Shown: one piece after another, positions 1-15,337 of the stretch
How positions within the stretch are numbered: the stretch's first letter is position 1
How the letters are laid out: each line of letters starts with the position of its first letter
Assembly (NCBI GenBank): GCA_018524725.1
Contig: JAEUWP010000103.1
Span: 359,818 to 423,817 of the forward strand
Direction of reading: 5' to 3'
Source: Podaxis mareebaensis
Lineage: Eukaryota > Basidiomycota > Agaricomycetes > Agaricales > Agaricaceae
Length of the DNA: 64,000 bases
The notes under the pieces: model-generated
Told to the model about the DNA's origin: nothing
The model's database searches: none
What the model saw: only the letters and a program-made list of their open reading frames with translations
Position numbers and translations under genes: made by a program

Positions 1-2256
1 TTGTATTTGTGACCCACTGGGAAATATAGCCGTTTATTTCTAGCGTGTCATAGTTCTTCAGTGTGTTTTTTTTTTTAGTTCGAGCCACCTGTAATGCCCA
101 TTATTATTAGCAGTTTCCTTCCAAATTCTGCGAACTTCGTTCCAAGTTACGAGTTCTCTGGTTTGCTATACGATTGATATGAATAGAACACAAGATACGT
201 AACACATGTCGAGTACATAGGCTCTTCCGAACATAGTAAGAACAGCACCAGCCTAAGCTCCACATGTCATGTTGTTGGTCGCCACTGATCGAGCGGCCGG
301 TGACGGTGCACATGATGCGTGTAGCGTGTAATGTGTAAATGTCCTAAGCATATCTTGAAAGCTTGTAGGTTCTATGATCCTGCCGTCCATAACGTGTGTA
401 TTTTCCGTCCCGGCCGTCGTAGCCCCCCTCCACATAACCTACCGAATGGGGCCGAAGCCGGATATGAGGAATAACAGAGGACCGGTTATGGTGGGTTCTG
501 CTATTATTACCAGGCTCCGCCGAATGTAATGTTGTCGTACATCGTCGTTGAACAGTCAGCCGGGTCAGGCAAGCGGGCGAACACGAGAACGCATAGAATG
601 TAATGAAGATGAGAAGCCTACAGTAAAAATACGACTGAAACTTGATGCTGGTTGGTGGCATCGGTGTCGGTGGATGTTAGGCCATTAGAATATCCCGATT
701 GTGGGGAAGGTTATTCCGCCGTTGTTTCGACATGTCGGCGACGCTGTGACGCCTTTCGGGTGAAAATTCTAGAAAGACGAGATCTTGGGGAGGTGCTCCA
801 TCACCGGTTTCGAACCCGCACTCGGATCCTCAGCGGGCAACTACTTGTGTAAGGCATTACGCCTCGGGGCGACCCTATCATGGAAATTGAGGCAAGTCCA
901 TGGTGAGAGGAGGTTTGGGTCAGGTGAACACCGAGGGCAGAGAGGAAAACGTCACGAGTTCTGATCCTAGGCGTAGATGTCTTGTCAGTTCCTGGAGGAT
1001 TCCGTATTTCGGCATGACGGAATATAAATGAAGGTCTGTGACTTCGACGTTGGAAGGTCTCATCAATTCGCTGGGGAAGAAGCACCATTTCCCAGCGCGG
1101 GGCCGCAGCATGACTGGTCGGGCAATCGCGAGATGGTGGTCGGGATGGGGCGAAAGAGACGAAATATTAACGGGGTCTCTTTTGGTAGTGGCTAAGCGGT
1201 TGATCATCAGCTGGCGCTGTATTTGCAGTCGCTTTGGCATTTTGGAGATGGTCAGATGACGCGAACGGAGTTGCTTTTGGTCGTGTAATGTCCGCTTGTT
1301 TCCGTGCCCTGGAGTATGATGCGAGGTTGTCGTCAGTAGTCACCGTCATTTGCTCAGCTTGATGGCCCAGCCTTCAGGAGTCCACATGTGGTGCGAGTCT
1401 TGTATGAATCGAGGGTAATGTATTATATGGCCCACAACTGCTCTCGCCCAGTGTGACGGGTTGTTCGATCTGCTGGAGAGGTGGGAAGCAAGGTCCGCGG
1501 GTCCGCAAGCTTGAGGGTTTTGAAGTCTTCAGCAGAAGCCAGGGAATGTGAGCGTCTGCGTGTGCCATCACGCCATGAAGGTTTCATTTGTGAAGTCTTG
1601 GAGATCGTTATTGAAGAGGAGCTTCCGAAGCTGGTTTATGGCTTGGCTTGTAGGGTCGAGTGGTACAAGGAAACAGTGTGTCTTGAGGGTGCAGAAAGAC
1701 TGGAGGCCAGCGTGGACAATTGATTCACAGGGTAAGTGTACAAATGTGAGACGTAAGGAGGTTTGTTGAATGGGTATATTGAAATTTCACGTCTTGGAGC
1801 AAAATGGACATAAAGAGAAATATGACGAAGGTTCGATGGAACAAGGCCGGATCATAGGATTGGGAGATGTTTGAAATTCTGAAAATTGCGCCACGTCTAG
1901 CTTTGGACACGCGATGCAGGGGCGCTACAACGTCGGGTAGGGACTGGTGGGATGTACATGGGGTTGGCTTCGGCCCTGGGTGTGGTTGGTCAAGATGGAT
2001 GGTGCGGCTTATAGAAAGGATGGGAAGAACGGGCCGATATCGGCCGGAGCAGAGATTCAGAGATGGAGGCCGAAAAAGATTTGAGAAGCATAATGAGAAG
2101 AGAAAGTGATAGAAAGGCAGAGTGACGGGTTCGCGAAGGATATTGTCAGATCCGGTGGGTAACCTGCCATGTAGGCGCCGAGAAAGGCAATACCCCTTGT
2201 TTCGTTTATTTCTCCGCACTAACATTGCCGCGTGATCCATTACAAAACGCCATCCC
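1..2256. other. No recognisable gene
   Basis: Only short open frames occur here, and none resembles a protein family I know or shows a convincing exon-intron series. A run of T lies near 66-76. The 3' part (about 2100-2256) is the promoter region of the F-box gene that follows. A diverged or low-complexity gene cannot be excluded by eye. Confidence 0.5.
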
Positions 2257-2263
2257 TATAAAA
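2257..2263 (+). promoter_or_regulatory. TATA box of the F-box/LRR gene
   Basis: TATAAAA sits 77 nt upstream of the ATG at 2340. The sequence between them is pyrimidine-rich (CT-rich around 2265-2330), as is common for fungal core promoters. Assignment rests on motif and position only. Confidence 0.55.
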
Positions 2264-2339
2264 ACCCTTCATCCATTTTCTCACTATTCCTTCGACCGGA
2301 CCATCACCCACAAAGCCTATCCACTCATCTATTTGTTGA

Positions 2340-4735
2340 ATGTCTACCACTACTGTCTTGATCGAATACAACTACCCTCCCGAGCTCCTCGATGCCATTT
2401 GCTCCCAGATTTACGTTGCGGGGCTTCCTCCCTTCGAGACCTCACTCGACCCTCTCGTGGCCACTGCCAGTGGCGTCCCCACTGCTCACCCTTCCTCTAC
2501 CCCTCCAGCCTATTGGCCCGAACCCGTCGTCCGTCGCACCCTCGCAAACCTCTGCCTCGTAAATCATGCGTGGTATAGCGCTGCAAAGCCCTGGTTGTGG
2601 AGGCGGTGAGTCATACTTCTATCAAGTCTCCCGGTCTTTTATTCAGCCTATACTTTAGAGTTGAAGTTCGTCTTCCCCGCACTTGGCTCTCGCTTGTCGA
2701 AGAGATTGCTTGGAACTATGAGGAGGAAACCGTTGACTCCGTGATGGGGAAAACTATTCAAGCTGCTGCCAGGGCGGCAGTTGGTGCTTCCACTTTTGCT
2801 TCAGACAAAGAAGCAGCACAGAAGCTGGAAGCAAGTCTTTTGGACACTCTTGAACTCCCTGACAGTGCCATTTCACCTGATTTGCTTTCACCCGTTCCAT
2901 CTCGTGATCCTAGCCCGAAGCGCATCCGACCCAAGAGCAAATCCCCCGCGCGATGGAAGATTCTGCGCTCAATTAATGACGCCATTCAGGATGTCTTGGA
3001 TAGAAGGGCACCGGGTGTATATGGTAAGTTCTCTGCCTACTCAGAATTTGTGCGGACGTTCAACCTTCGTTTAGTACCTACCCCCAAGGATCCACGTCCA
3101 GGTCGCCATGTGCAACATCTTGACTTCAATCACTTCCGTACCATCGGAATGCGTCGCTCGGTGGAGGAGGGTGTTAACAGTCGGTTCGTGACGGGTGATC
3201 GTGTTGAGGCAATCTTGAAGGTGCGGTTATTGGGCGCCGATATAATTAGCGTCTGATTTACTCATGGTTGCTATTCCAGGAAATGCCTAACCTCACCGCA
3301 TTTGGTGCCACTGAATATATGGACGGCGCCTTGACCCTCCCCGTCTTGAACGAGTTGTTCCTTCGTGGCGCTCCTTCTGGGGGTCGGGGGCGTCCTTCTC
3401 GTGGCCGTTCATTCTTCGATATATCAGACGCTGAGGAGGAGGAACGTGAACGCAGAAGGGAATGCAAAGATCTTGAGGCGGTTGATTTCACTGGTTGTGT
3501 TAGTGCCGTTTTCGTCAACGCTTTTAACGAGTTTGTCAACGCCCATCTCATGCCCGCGGAGCCGGAGTCAGGCAGTGACGAGGAAGGTGACGGTCGCAGG
3601 ACTCGTCGTATCCGATTCGTTGATGAGCCCTTGACTTTCCCTGGCCTTCAACGCCTTGGTATGAGGGGTGTCAAGTCCATCTTGCCTCGTTTCCTGGGCC
3701 CGTTCATCCTTGCCTTCCCCTCTCTTACCCACCTCGACCTTTCTGGTACCCGTGTTACACCCGAGATTCTCAGTGCCCTAGGAGAATCCACTACTGTCCG
3801 CTTAAAGTCTCTTGCACTTGCCCGGTGCGTCAAGCTTTCCAGTGAGAGTGTTCGAGACTTCTTGGTCCACTCGCCAGTCACAGCGCAACTGAAGGAGCTC
3901 AACCTCTATGGAGACATGACGTACCAACCCCCCTTGACCCAGGAGCACCTCCTTGAACTTGTTATATCGGCCCCTTGTTTCCTCAGCGGTGAATTGCAGT
4001 ACCTGGACCTCTCTGGAGCACCTCTCACCAAAGACATCCTTGCGCGCTTCAAATCTCAACCACATCTTCGCTCTCTCGGATTATCCTATTTACCTAACCT
4101 TGAGCTCAAGGCCATCCAGAGGTTCATGCTCGAGAAGTCCCCGAATGTTGAGGTCCTCACCCTGATTAATACCGCGCCTGAGCTCGATCTTGGTTTACGG
4201 CCCAACTCTACCAACACTCCTCGTAATGCCGTTATTAATTTGCATACCCATCTCATTCGTCCCCTTTCCACACCGCCCTTCTCCTTCAGCATCTCCTCTC
4301 CGAGCGGCCCATTACCTCCCCCTACCCGTCTCCGCGTGGTTGAGCTATCAACTGGCATGCTGGGAGCCCTCGGGGCCGGCGCCGGAGCATGGCGTATCAT
4401 TAGAAGCAAGGGCGGACGCGGCTGGTACGTTGATACCGCCAGTGCTTGGGTCGCAGAACCCGGATCAGATGTTGGAAGTGTTCTCAGGCGAGATCTACCC
4501 TCCGACCATCCATTCCGAGTCGAGATGGAACGCCTCTCCGACGCCAACGGCAACGTAAGCAGCGGCATCGGGTGGCATGCCCGAAAGATGGAGGTACGTG
4601 TCAATTTTTCTGGAGATCCTCGTGTTTGAACACGCTGATTAAACTTTACCCTTGTTACAGGTGCTGCATGGCTATGGCATGCTCGGGCGCGAAGATGGAC
4701 TGTATGGTGCAGTGTCCTTCGCGTACCAGGGCTAA
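2340..4735 (+). CDS. F-box-like leucine-rich-repeat protein
   Basis: Four exons join in frame (2340-2605, 2659-3220, 3280-4593, 4661-4735) to give about 738 aa. The N-terminus reads like a degenerate F-box: a P-P-E-L-L-D-x-I start, then L-x-N-L-C-L-V-N-H-A-W-Y and A-x-P-W-L-W-R-R. The first intron falls directly after this. The middle (about residues 270-580) holds repeated L-x-x-L-x-L-S/N units typical of LRRs, for example L-T-H-L-D-L-S and L-Q-Y-L-D-L-S. A low-complexity basic/acidic stretch around residues 160-200 (S-P-x-P-K-R-I-R-P-K-S-K-S) may be a nuclear signal. The expected role is substrate recognition in an SCF ubiquitin ligase, with the LRRs binding the target. That is inferred from architecture and the substrate is unknown. 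The last exon encodes a conserved-looking tail (H-G-Y-G-M-L-G-R-E-D-G). Confidence 0.8.
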
Positions 4736-5519
4736 GCCCTGACCCTTGCCTGTCATTTCGGCTCAACACAAACACTTTGCACAGGCCGCTCGTCTCTTCC
4801 TGGATACACATCTCCCTGGGGGTTGCGAGAGATTACAATAAGACAAAAAAAAATCGGTTGATTGCGCTGTCAGCTGACATGTTGCTGCGGCTGTATGGTT
4901 ATGGCGGGCACTGCTTCTAGACCTTATACCGCCTTATCTGGATTCCCTTCTGTTTCTTCTGGGGTTTGCTGGTTTGCTGTTGCTTAAAAAGCTTTGTTGG
5001 CTTTTTCATTCGTGGACTTGCTTTCAGTGCACTGTATGTATATTTTATGGTTCCGCAAAATTTCCGTAGATTTATCACAGCTATTATCTGTTCACATCTA
5101 CGTACTTCATTGTATTTATATTGACGCAGCAATCAATCGCCCTTATAATGCCTATCTGTATCTACCGATACAGTGCTAAAGGCTGTTTGCATGCTGTTGA
5201 AACATCTAAACGTTTAAGGTCCAATAGCACGGGAATTTTCGCACAGCTTCCACCAATGACGAATGCACGTGCCCTACCCGACAGATCTACGTTCAAATTG
5301 GAACTATAAAGTGGACACTATTAGAACCCCCTCACAACAAGGTCACAGCTCAACGTCCAGGTGTCTCTTTTCAACAGTCCTCACGTTTAAAGGCCGCACT
5401 TCTGTATCCTTATTCCCCACTCCCGAGTAGTATTGCGAACCTGCCAAGCCATACCCAAGCCTTCCCCAAGCCAAGAGACCCTCTTGTAGAACGCCAAGTC
5501 CAGCATTGGTACATATTCC
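4736..5519. other. Intergenic, 3' region of F-box gene and promoter of exchanger
   Basis: No gene is recognised. An A run lies near 4846-4854 and the stretch 4980-5180 is AT-rich. The last 100 nt before 5520 presumably hold the 5' leader of the calcium exchanger. Confidence 0.5.
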
Positions 5520-8483
5520 ATGCCCGCTTCAAACCACTCTTCGGATGATACCACGGATGTGAAGTCGGACCATGCCCATGGGGCGACCATACCCGAAGAC
5601 ATCGAGCCAAAGCTCGAACATACCACTACTATCCCGACGCCTGAAATTGTTTCAGCAGCCTCGCTCGTGTCGAGGAGGAGAACTACAGGTGCACATGAAC
5701 GCCGAGGGACGCAGAATAGCGTCAGAATAGAGGCGGGCACTAAGGGTGAAACTGGCGATAAACCGCGGAAGAAGCAGCTGTCGACCGTGGAGTCCTTGAG
5801 AAGGGCTGCGTCCTCGCTGATGATTCCTGAAAGGCGAATTGGTGAGGCTCCTGGTGTGGCCAAGAGCTTGTGGGCAATCGTCCGTGCTTCCCGTATGCAT
5901 CATATTTGCTTTCTGTTCTTGGGTAAGTTGTAACTGACGTTAATCTTTTGCCCTGGTGCCGTTCCGATGTAGCACTCAACATATTGCTCGTGTTTATACC
6001 CGTTTCGGTACGCCGCCTCTCCAAGCAGCTTTTGGTTGAAGGAATAACTCATCGAATTGTAGTGGGTACTTCATTTTGCCCTCCCCAGTGGGAACCCCAA
6101 CAAAGATACCCTCGTTTTCGTATGTGGGTAGACGCTATTTTGGAACCATGACGCCCTTAATCCTCACTGACGATATTTTCCACAGTTTCATTCCTTGCAA
6201 TCATTCCTTTGGCCAAGGTTCGCACTCCACTGAATATGCATGGGAAACAATGACTGAAGTTTCCGTTTATGACTCTAGTTGTTAGGTTTAGCAACCGAGG
6301 AACTGTCACTTCGTGTTGGTCAAACACTTGCTGGCTTACTCAATGCAACCCTGGTGAGGTGTCTAGCTGTACGCCCCAATGATGGTCACAACACTAACTT
6401 TGTCATCTTGCTATAGGGAAACGCGTATGTCCCTTTCCACTATTTTATCTATTCGTGTAGCATTAACAATGCCCCCTTTATTGATGATACAGAGTTGAGC
6501 TTATTGTTGCCGTATGTGGCGTCGCCTCTTCGCCTACATGTTTTTGGAGCTAATTTTATCCCCTGCCATAGATCATAGCGCTCACAAAGTGTCGACTCCG
6601 CATTGTGCAATCCTCCTGTGAGTCAATGACCTCAATCTCCACCACTGTGTGCTGTGGATTCAAATGCCTCCTTGGTGTTATCACCGAGGGTTTTGGGAGT
6701 CTTGCACAGCATTCACTCCGAATCCGTGGTTTTGGTTACTAACTACTAATTCCGCAGTGGTGGGATCTATCCTCAGTAACCTATGTACGTTTCCCATTCC
6801 CTTGGTCACCATGGATTCCGCTAACAAGTATGCATTAATGATGTCTAACCATATATTTCAGTGCTAGTTCTGGGCATGTGTTTCTTCGCAGGCGGAATTA
6901 AGTATCAGGAGCAAGGCTTCGGTGCCAGTACGTTGATTTCGCAATGTTTCTATTTTTAGATAATGACACTATCCCCTTACCTCCAAGGTGCATCCCAGCT
7001 GAACTCGTCGTTGTTGACAATCAGCGTCATTGCTGTGCTTTTGCCCGCAGCTTTCCATTTTTCCAATGCTCAATTGGACCCTGCTACTGAACGCCGTGAC
7101 ATTTTGGCTGTGAGCCGTGGAGTAAGTGCAATCTGCGTATGTCAGCTTAGATTAGACTCTAGTTGACATGTTTCACTCCTTCAGACGTCTGTGATTCTTC
7201 TAATCAGTGAGTGAGAATTAGCAAAAAGTGCACTGCGTTGAGGAATTGATCAAACATTTCTCGCAGTCTATGCCGGATATTTGCTGTTCCAGCTCTGGTC
7301 CCATGCTAAAATATACCAGGACGATTACACCGACGTGGCGCGGTCCGTAGAGTTTAACTACTCGGTCAAGAGAAGGGAGAAGAAAGAAGCCAATAAGGCC
7401 AATAAAGCCAGTGAAAAGTTCACACCCATTAATCAAGCAATCCCTAACCATCCTGTCAACAACGAACCCGAACAAATCGAACCCAGTGGAAATTCGACTC
7501 CACGAGCCAATACCTTCAACTCAACAACCCCGGCAACAGATCCCCAAATGGATGTAGAATCCGTTTCGGCGGATATGACAAAGAGCGCGGAGGAACACCC
7601 TCAGATGAACATCTACGTGACATTAGGCCTCCTTGTGGCTGACACAGTGGCAAGCACTGGGTTTTCGAATGTCGCGACGATTCTTTGGCTGATACCGCTC
7701 TCTTCTAGTTAGTTGCCCTCACTGCAGAATGGCTCGTCGACTCGATCGGTGGTCTGACCGACCGCGGCGGCATTAGTCAAGAATTCGTCGGTATCATCCT
7801 ACTACCGATTGTCGGCAATGCAGCTGGTAAGTCTCCAAGTCCTCCGTTGCGTATGGGTGTTATGTGTTAAATGGAACATTTAGAACATGCCACCGCTGTC
7901 ACGGTCTCCGTCAAAGACAAACTTAATTTGAGTTTAAGCGTCGCAGCTGGATCCAGCCTTGTAAATTTTGTTTTCACTCTACAATTGTTCAACTTGTTCA
8001 ACTCCTCGTTCACAGCAAATCGCTCTCTTTGTTATTCCGTACGTACAAACTCGGAAAAGAACTGTTATGAGCCCTGATTCTCGTCTCAAGGGTCATCGTC
8101 GTCCTTGGATGGATTCTCGACAAACCTATGAGCCTCTTGTTCGACCCTTATGAGTCTGTCGTCCTTTTTTTCTCGGGTATATCGTGCTTCTTTACTCTAT
8201 CAACTGAATGCTCATCTAGCTCATCTTTTTCAAATAGTTCTTGTAGTAAACTACGTCGTCCAGGACGGAAAGTCCAACTGGTTAGAAGGATTTTTGCTAA
8301 TGCGTGAGTGCTCACTATCAGTGTTTAGCTCGATAATTCTTAGCTCTATTCTGCTAGTACTTTATGTTATCCTTAGTCTCACATTCTGGTTCTATCCCGG
8401 TGCGATTATGTCCGTTGCCTTCTCACATGCGTTAAGCTGACACTGGGATGACAGGTTCCAACCCTTCTGGGCTTCAATGTTGA
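5520..8483 (+). CDS. Vacuolar-type Ca2+/H+ exchanger (CAX/VCX1 family)
   Basis: A gene with many introns (at least twelve, mostly 50-60 nt) encodes a polytopic cation/proton antiporter that would load Ca2+ into the vacuole using the proton gradient. Both diagnostic CAX repeats are readable across splice sites. The first runs G-N-A-V-E-L-I-I-A-V and is followed by L-V-G-S-I-L-S-N-L-L-L-V-L-G. The second runs G-N-A-A-E-H-A-T-A-V-x-V-S-x-K-D-K and is followed by S-L-x-V-A-A-G-S-S-L-Q-I-A-L-F-V. The glutamates in these motifs are the known cation-binding residues of the family. The N-terminal ~120 residues are hydrophilic and poorly conserved. A long acidic, Asn/Pro-rich cytosolic loop (encoded about 7360-7600) separates the two halves, as in other fungal CAX proteins. 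The start at 5520 is the first ATG of the long first exon. The short C-terminus (stop at 8481-8483) follows a final intron. Confidence 0.88.
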
Positions 8484-9610
8484 TATCCCTTCACGAGACT
8501 ACGATTTCTTAGACTGTTCCTGATTAGTGACCTGTGGGTTGCAGTATGAGCGAGCATTCGTTGTGCAATTCCTTTTTCGTTGGATGCTATGACAACAGCA
8601 CCCGCGAAGATTTTAGTACTCTGGATGATAGATGCTTTTTATATATTGTCTGACTTCTAAACACCCAATTAGCCACACTCTGACACCTTCTTCAGTCTCT
8701 TGACGAGTGGTGAGTCAATTGTCATCAGAGGGCAATTGGGCAACTTTCCCCGATTACATTCTTCCGACGAGATCCAGCTGTTGCGTACATTCAATGGTGC
8801 AACTCTATCATTCCTTCAAGGAAAACTTGTCCCTTACAACGTACACGCAAAGTGCCTAAGTTCTCCCAAAACGCTAAAATGTTGGATCTCACCCGTCAAG
8901 GTCAACTGACACTAGGCGTTGAAAACTCCTCGTCCGTCGAGTAAGATCACGTCTCCTGCTTCGTCCCGATCCATCTCGTTCTTCCGCCATTTATTGATGT
9001 ATCGTCCCCTTCCTATCAGCTGCCTTCCGTATGCAGTAGTCCAAATATACCGTTCGACCCGGTGCTTCCCCTGTCATGATTAATGAACCTAGAAGCGCAA
9101 AAGACGTGGGCATGAGCCCAAGGCAGTGCTCGATGCCAACTATATACGTCCTCATGTATGGCAAGAAGCAAGCGAGAAGGCTGAGGTCAATGACCGTTTG
9201 GGTTTTCCTAAAGGGCGGCGGAATGGACGCCTCAATTCGCTTAACGTTGGTTTCTGATCTACGTGCACAGCTTTTGCTTGAACTAGATGCTTTGCACGAA
9301 GGTCGAGGCTTTAATAGCGGGCCTAGGGGAACGGGGAGCTTGACCCGTTGAGCTCTAAGTTCATGTCGATTGCTGCACAAGGATATCCATGAAAGTTGCT
9401 CCTTCGCTCAAGCTTTCTCAGTGCCACCGAAGCACCTGCGAGAGGTACAAACGTGCGATTAGTACGCATGGGTAAAACGAGAACGTACAAATAGCTAGAT
9501 GCCAATCAATGCTATTAACACCACACCAACGTTCATGTTCCAGAGTAGCCACGAATAGGGAGAGATGAATGATATCATCTCGACTCGATTCAATGATAAG
9601 TTTACACATC
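8484..9610. other. Intergenic between convergent exchanger and hydratase genes
   Basis: A small plus-strand frame (9076-9351) and an overlapping minus-strand frame exist, but neither has a recognisable family, a matching splice pattern or clear codon bias. The segment is most simply the 3' flank of two convergent genes. Confidence 0.45.
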
Positions 9611-11073
9611 CTACAGCTTAGCCGTGGGCTTTTCGGCGAGAGTAACAGCGGCTGCAGCCAATGCAACGGAATTGCGTTCCTTCACTTTGGTGGCTGGATA
9701 TACACGTTAGAACGCGCGCATAACTAGGGATAGAGTGAGAGCACTGACTGAAGATGACCTTGTTTCCTTCCTTCCACATTTCGGTGACGATTGTCTCGCC
9801 CGGATACACGACTCCCGCAAAGCTATCCATTCATTTGTGAGCGAGGAGGCTTCCGCTTCGGCAATACGTCAGGGGAATGGACATACCGAACTTTGATGTC
9901 CTTGTATGGTCCGTAAGACTTCAGAACGTGCTTTCCAGCGATACCCATGGTACAAAGACCATGGAGAATGGGCTGCTCGAAGCCACCAATCGCGGCAAAC
10001 TCGGGCAAAATCTACGCCACAGCGGAGAAGAAGGGATGCCAAGTCAACGCCGACATGATACAACAAGCGGCAGACAGCTACTTACATGGAGGGGGTTCAA
10101 ATCACCGCTCAGACTGAGGAAGGGGTTAGCAAGCTTCAAATTGAGGATTCCAGAGGTGACCGCGCGCGTCACAGATGGCAACACGGTGGAAGAACGCGAC
10201 GAAGCCGAACACATACCGGTAGAGTGCAGCTTGCGATGGGCTAGTCTTCTCTTCCACCACCGTGTCAGGAGCACGTTTGGGGGGAGCATTGGGAGCAGTA
10301 GCTGCGCCCCTGTCTATTGCGATTTAACCATAAGAATCCAAATGAACTCCGTCCTGCGAACATCCCGCAGGCGAAAGTAGAGACGCACCCTTTCCAACGC
10401 GCTTTCCGCCAAAGCCACCAGCACCACGAATGAATACCGTGGACTGGTTTTCAAAGATAACCTGGCCAGACCTGGCATCCTTGGTCTCGACGATGGCTGT
10501 TACAGCGGCCGCTTTGCCTTTATCGAGGACCTCAAGGAGTCTGTTCCCGTGAGTTCATATAGTTGTCTAGGTCGTGTAGGTGAATGGTTGAGCGCACCGG
10601 GTCTCGTTGACAAGTGAGCCGCTCGTAGGGATAGGAGCCTTGATACTCAGGTATTGTTCACCGTGCAACAACTTGGCCTATGCAATGGATTACCAATATA
10701 CGAGCTCACATATCATATGGAGAACTTACAGGATTGAAATTAGGCAGCCAGTCAAGGGGAACACCGGTGCTCGCGGAGATCTGCGGGATAACACCAAAGG
10801 TTGGCAACGCCCCAAACTCATCATCGCCCTCATACGTCCACTGCAACTCTTTCTCGGTCGCACCAATACCCAAGTTATACAAAATCACATCCCGCTAAAC
10901 GGAGTCCCACAAACGATTAGTCTTCGGAATAATCTGGCGAGTACTACGACGCGGATCTTACATACCTCGGTGTAGTTATATAGAACGGGGTCAGGAATAA
11001 CCTTCTTAGCGTCAGCGACAAGCTGGGAGTCTTCCGGGTCAGCAAAAGCATTAGGATCCTTGAACTTGGACAT
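9611..11073 (-). CDS. Peroxisomal MaoC-type enoyl-CoA hydratase 2, stand-alone
   Basis: A multi-exon gene encodes a roughly 300-residue (2E)-enoyl-CoA hydratase 2 with two hot-dog halves. The hydratase-2 signature L-S-G-D-L-N-P-L-H is present at about 10095-10120. Its Asp and His are the known catalytic pair, and an intron follows directly after the His codon. Downstream comes the conserved [19 protein letters not shown] segment. The enzyme hydrates trans-2-enoyl-CoA to (3R)-hydroxyacyl-CoA. The last residues are P-T-A-K-L-stop, a canonical PTS1, so a peroxisomal location is expected. The ATG at 11073 opens M-S-K-F-K-D-P. In yeast Fox2 this domain is the C-terminal third of one polypeptide. 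Here it is its own gene, 500 nt downstream of the double-SDR gene on the same strand, with its own TATA-like box. Confidence 0.9.
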
Positions 11074-11195
11074 GTCGCTTGTCAAGGAGAATGTTTTAGG
11101 GAAAGAGGGTGATTGCGCATGGCGCTGACTATGCAATTGCTTATAATTCGATCACACATTTGCGCTTCCTCAATCACATGCTCCTCCACACACCA

Positions 11196-11216
11196 CCTCG
11201 GAACCGCTTATATATA
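11196..11216 (-). promoter_or_regulatory. TATA-like box and CCGAGG element upstream of the hydratase gene
   Basis: On the minus strand a TATATAA run (11209-11215) is followed 7 nt later by CCGAGG (CCTCGG at 11196-11201 on the plus strand), about 125 nt upstream of the hydratase ATG. CCTCGG/CCGAGG is the known core site of the fungal fatty-acid regulators FarA/FarB. A single hexamer next to a TATA box can occur by chance. Confidence 0.4.
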
Positions 11217-11573
11217 CGTAGATACCACCCTGCTGAGGGGCGTAGTTACCTGGTACGCGCCCACCGCGTCTTAGCAGTTAGTTTGCTTGTAGTGGTATAG
11301 AAATGCAGAATACAACAACAACAATCCTTGATCACATGCCTCTGCCGGTCACCATCTTATGAAATAGCTCTCGCGAGCCTCAACCACGTGTAAAACCGGG
11401 GGGTTGGCACTCAAGGCCGCATCGCCTATGATACTTCCTCAGAAAGCAACACCTCATGCTCCAGTACGCGTGGTTAGGCCCTGTAGACCAAGGTTACGGG
11501 AGATAGAACTGGTATGCTAAACAAAGAAATGCCGAATATTATATTATGTACATGAATGCCTGATCCACACAAA
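11217..11573. other. Spacer between double-SDR gene and hydratase gene
   Basis: About 360 nt of intergenic DNA separate the stop of the upstream gene from the hydratase core promoter. No coding frame continues through it, so the two genes are not one Fox2 reading frame broken by a simple frameshift. Confidence 0.6.
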
Positions 11574-14234
<2,661 letters not shown>

Positions 14235-15337
14235 CGTCGTCTATTCCGAAGAGGGAGAGAGAAACCAAGTGAAGCAGCACTTCCGGGGAGGATTGGTGAA
14301 ATAGGTGCGGTCAGCCACCTTCGCACGTGAAATCTCTCCCATCCCATCGTCACCGGCTACCTTATGTAATCACAGATCCTGACCTCCGGAGCTTGCACTT
14401 CAGAAGTGGGCCGCTTGCAACGATTAGTGTAAACAAGAGCGAGGCTCATATCTATTGAGCCAGCTCCTTGTCGGCCGCAAGGAAGATAGCACTCGGAGGG
14501 TCGCTATCAGCAATCTATGTTTGTTGGTTGCATATGAAATAGCCAGCCACAATACTAAGACAGCCGCTTCATTCAGAGTCCTAACAAATTCACAGATGCA
14601 GATCCACCTATATGGATTCTGGGCTCATGTATTGTGTACTCAACATGAGTGAGAATCGGTCATTGCGCAGATGCCAGTTGCCAATAAATAAATTAAACGC
14701 GCACCCGGGCGCATGATATATACAAAGGCGAAGCAGAATATATATCATGCACTGCATGAGAGAGATATCAAAAGTGTAACGCAGGCAGTGAACGAATGTC
14801 CAAACAGACACGGTACGGATGCATTCGGGCGCGGGCTTTTGAAGAGAGACGAACAAAACAATCAAGAGAGGCCAGAAAGAGAGACGGAGAGAGATAAGTA
14901 AATGAAGAGAAATAAGGAAACATAAATGAATAGGTTTACACGACGAGGGATGAGGCGGAAACATGGGAAGGAGATATAAGTAAATTCAAAGGAGTGGAAC
15001 ATAGTTGGTCATGGGAACATATCGTGGAGAGATGAGGAGAGAGACGTGAAGATATTCATGTCAAGGAAAGTGGGTGGGTGTCGTTATGGAACGATGGAGG
15101 GCTCGTGATGGTGAAGGGAATGGAGAGGGAGAGAATGATGGGGCATGGATCGATAGCAAAAGAAAAAAAGCGACAATGACATAGACAAGAGACATGCAGA
15201 TGCTTGATCATTAGATGAAGAGATGCGGGCGATGAAGTCAAGGAACGTGGTTACAAGTGCGGAAGCATAGAGCGAGAGAAGCACAAGGTATAACAAGAAT
15301 GAGGATATCTGGCTTCGCGGGATGAGACAAAAAGCGC
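14235..15337. other. Intergenic: promoter of Fox2-like gene and 3' flank of cyclin gene
   Basis: No gene is recognised. The stretch about 14860-15290 is strongly purine-rich on the plus strand (GA-rich), so the cyclin transcript would carry a pyrimidine-rich 3' flank. Several ATs repeats (ATATAT) lie near 14715-14745. Confidence 0.5.

Noticed and set aside
795..880. Possible tRNA on the minus strand (GGTTCGAAACC B-box-like sequence near 804-814)
   Set aside because: The T-stem does not pair properly, no A-box or acceptor stem can be drawn around it, and no anticodon arm of normal spacing was found.
8991..9380. 129-codon minus-strand frame between exchanger and hydratase
   Set aside because: It has a hydrophobic stretch, but no recognisable family, no consistent introns, and it overlaps an equally long frame on the other strand.
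14860..15290. Purine-rich tract as a special regulatory element
   Set aside because: It coincides with the 3' flank of the cyclin gene and is simple GA-rich sequence without periodicity, so I treated it as ordinary composition bias.
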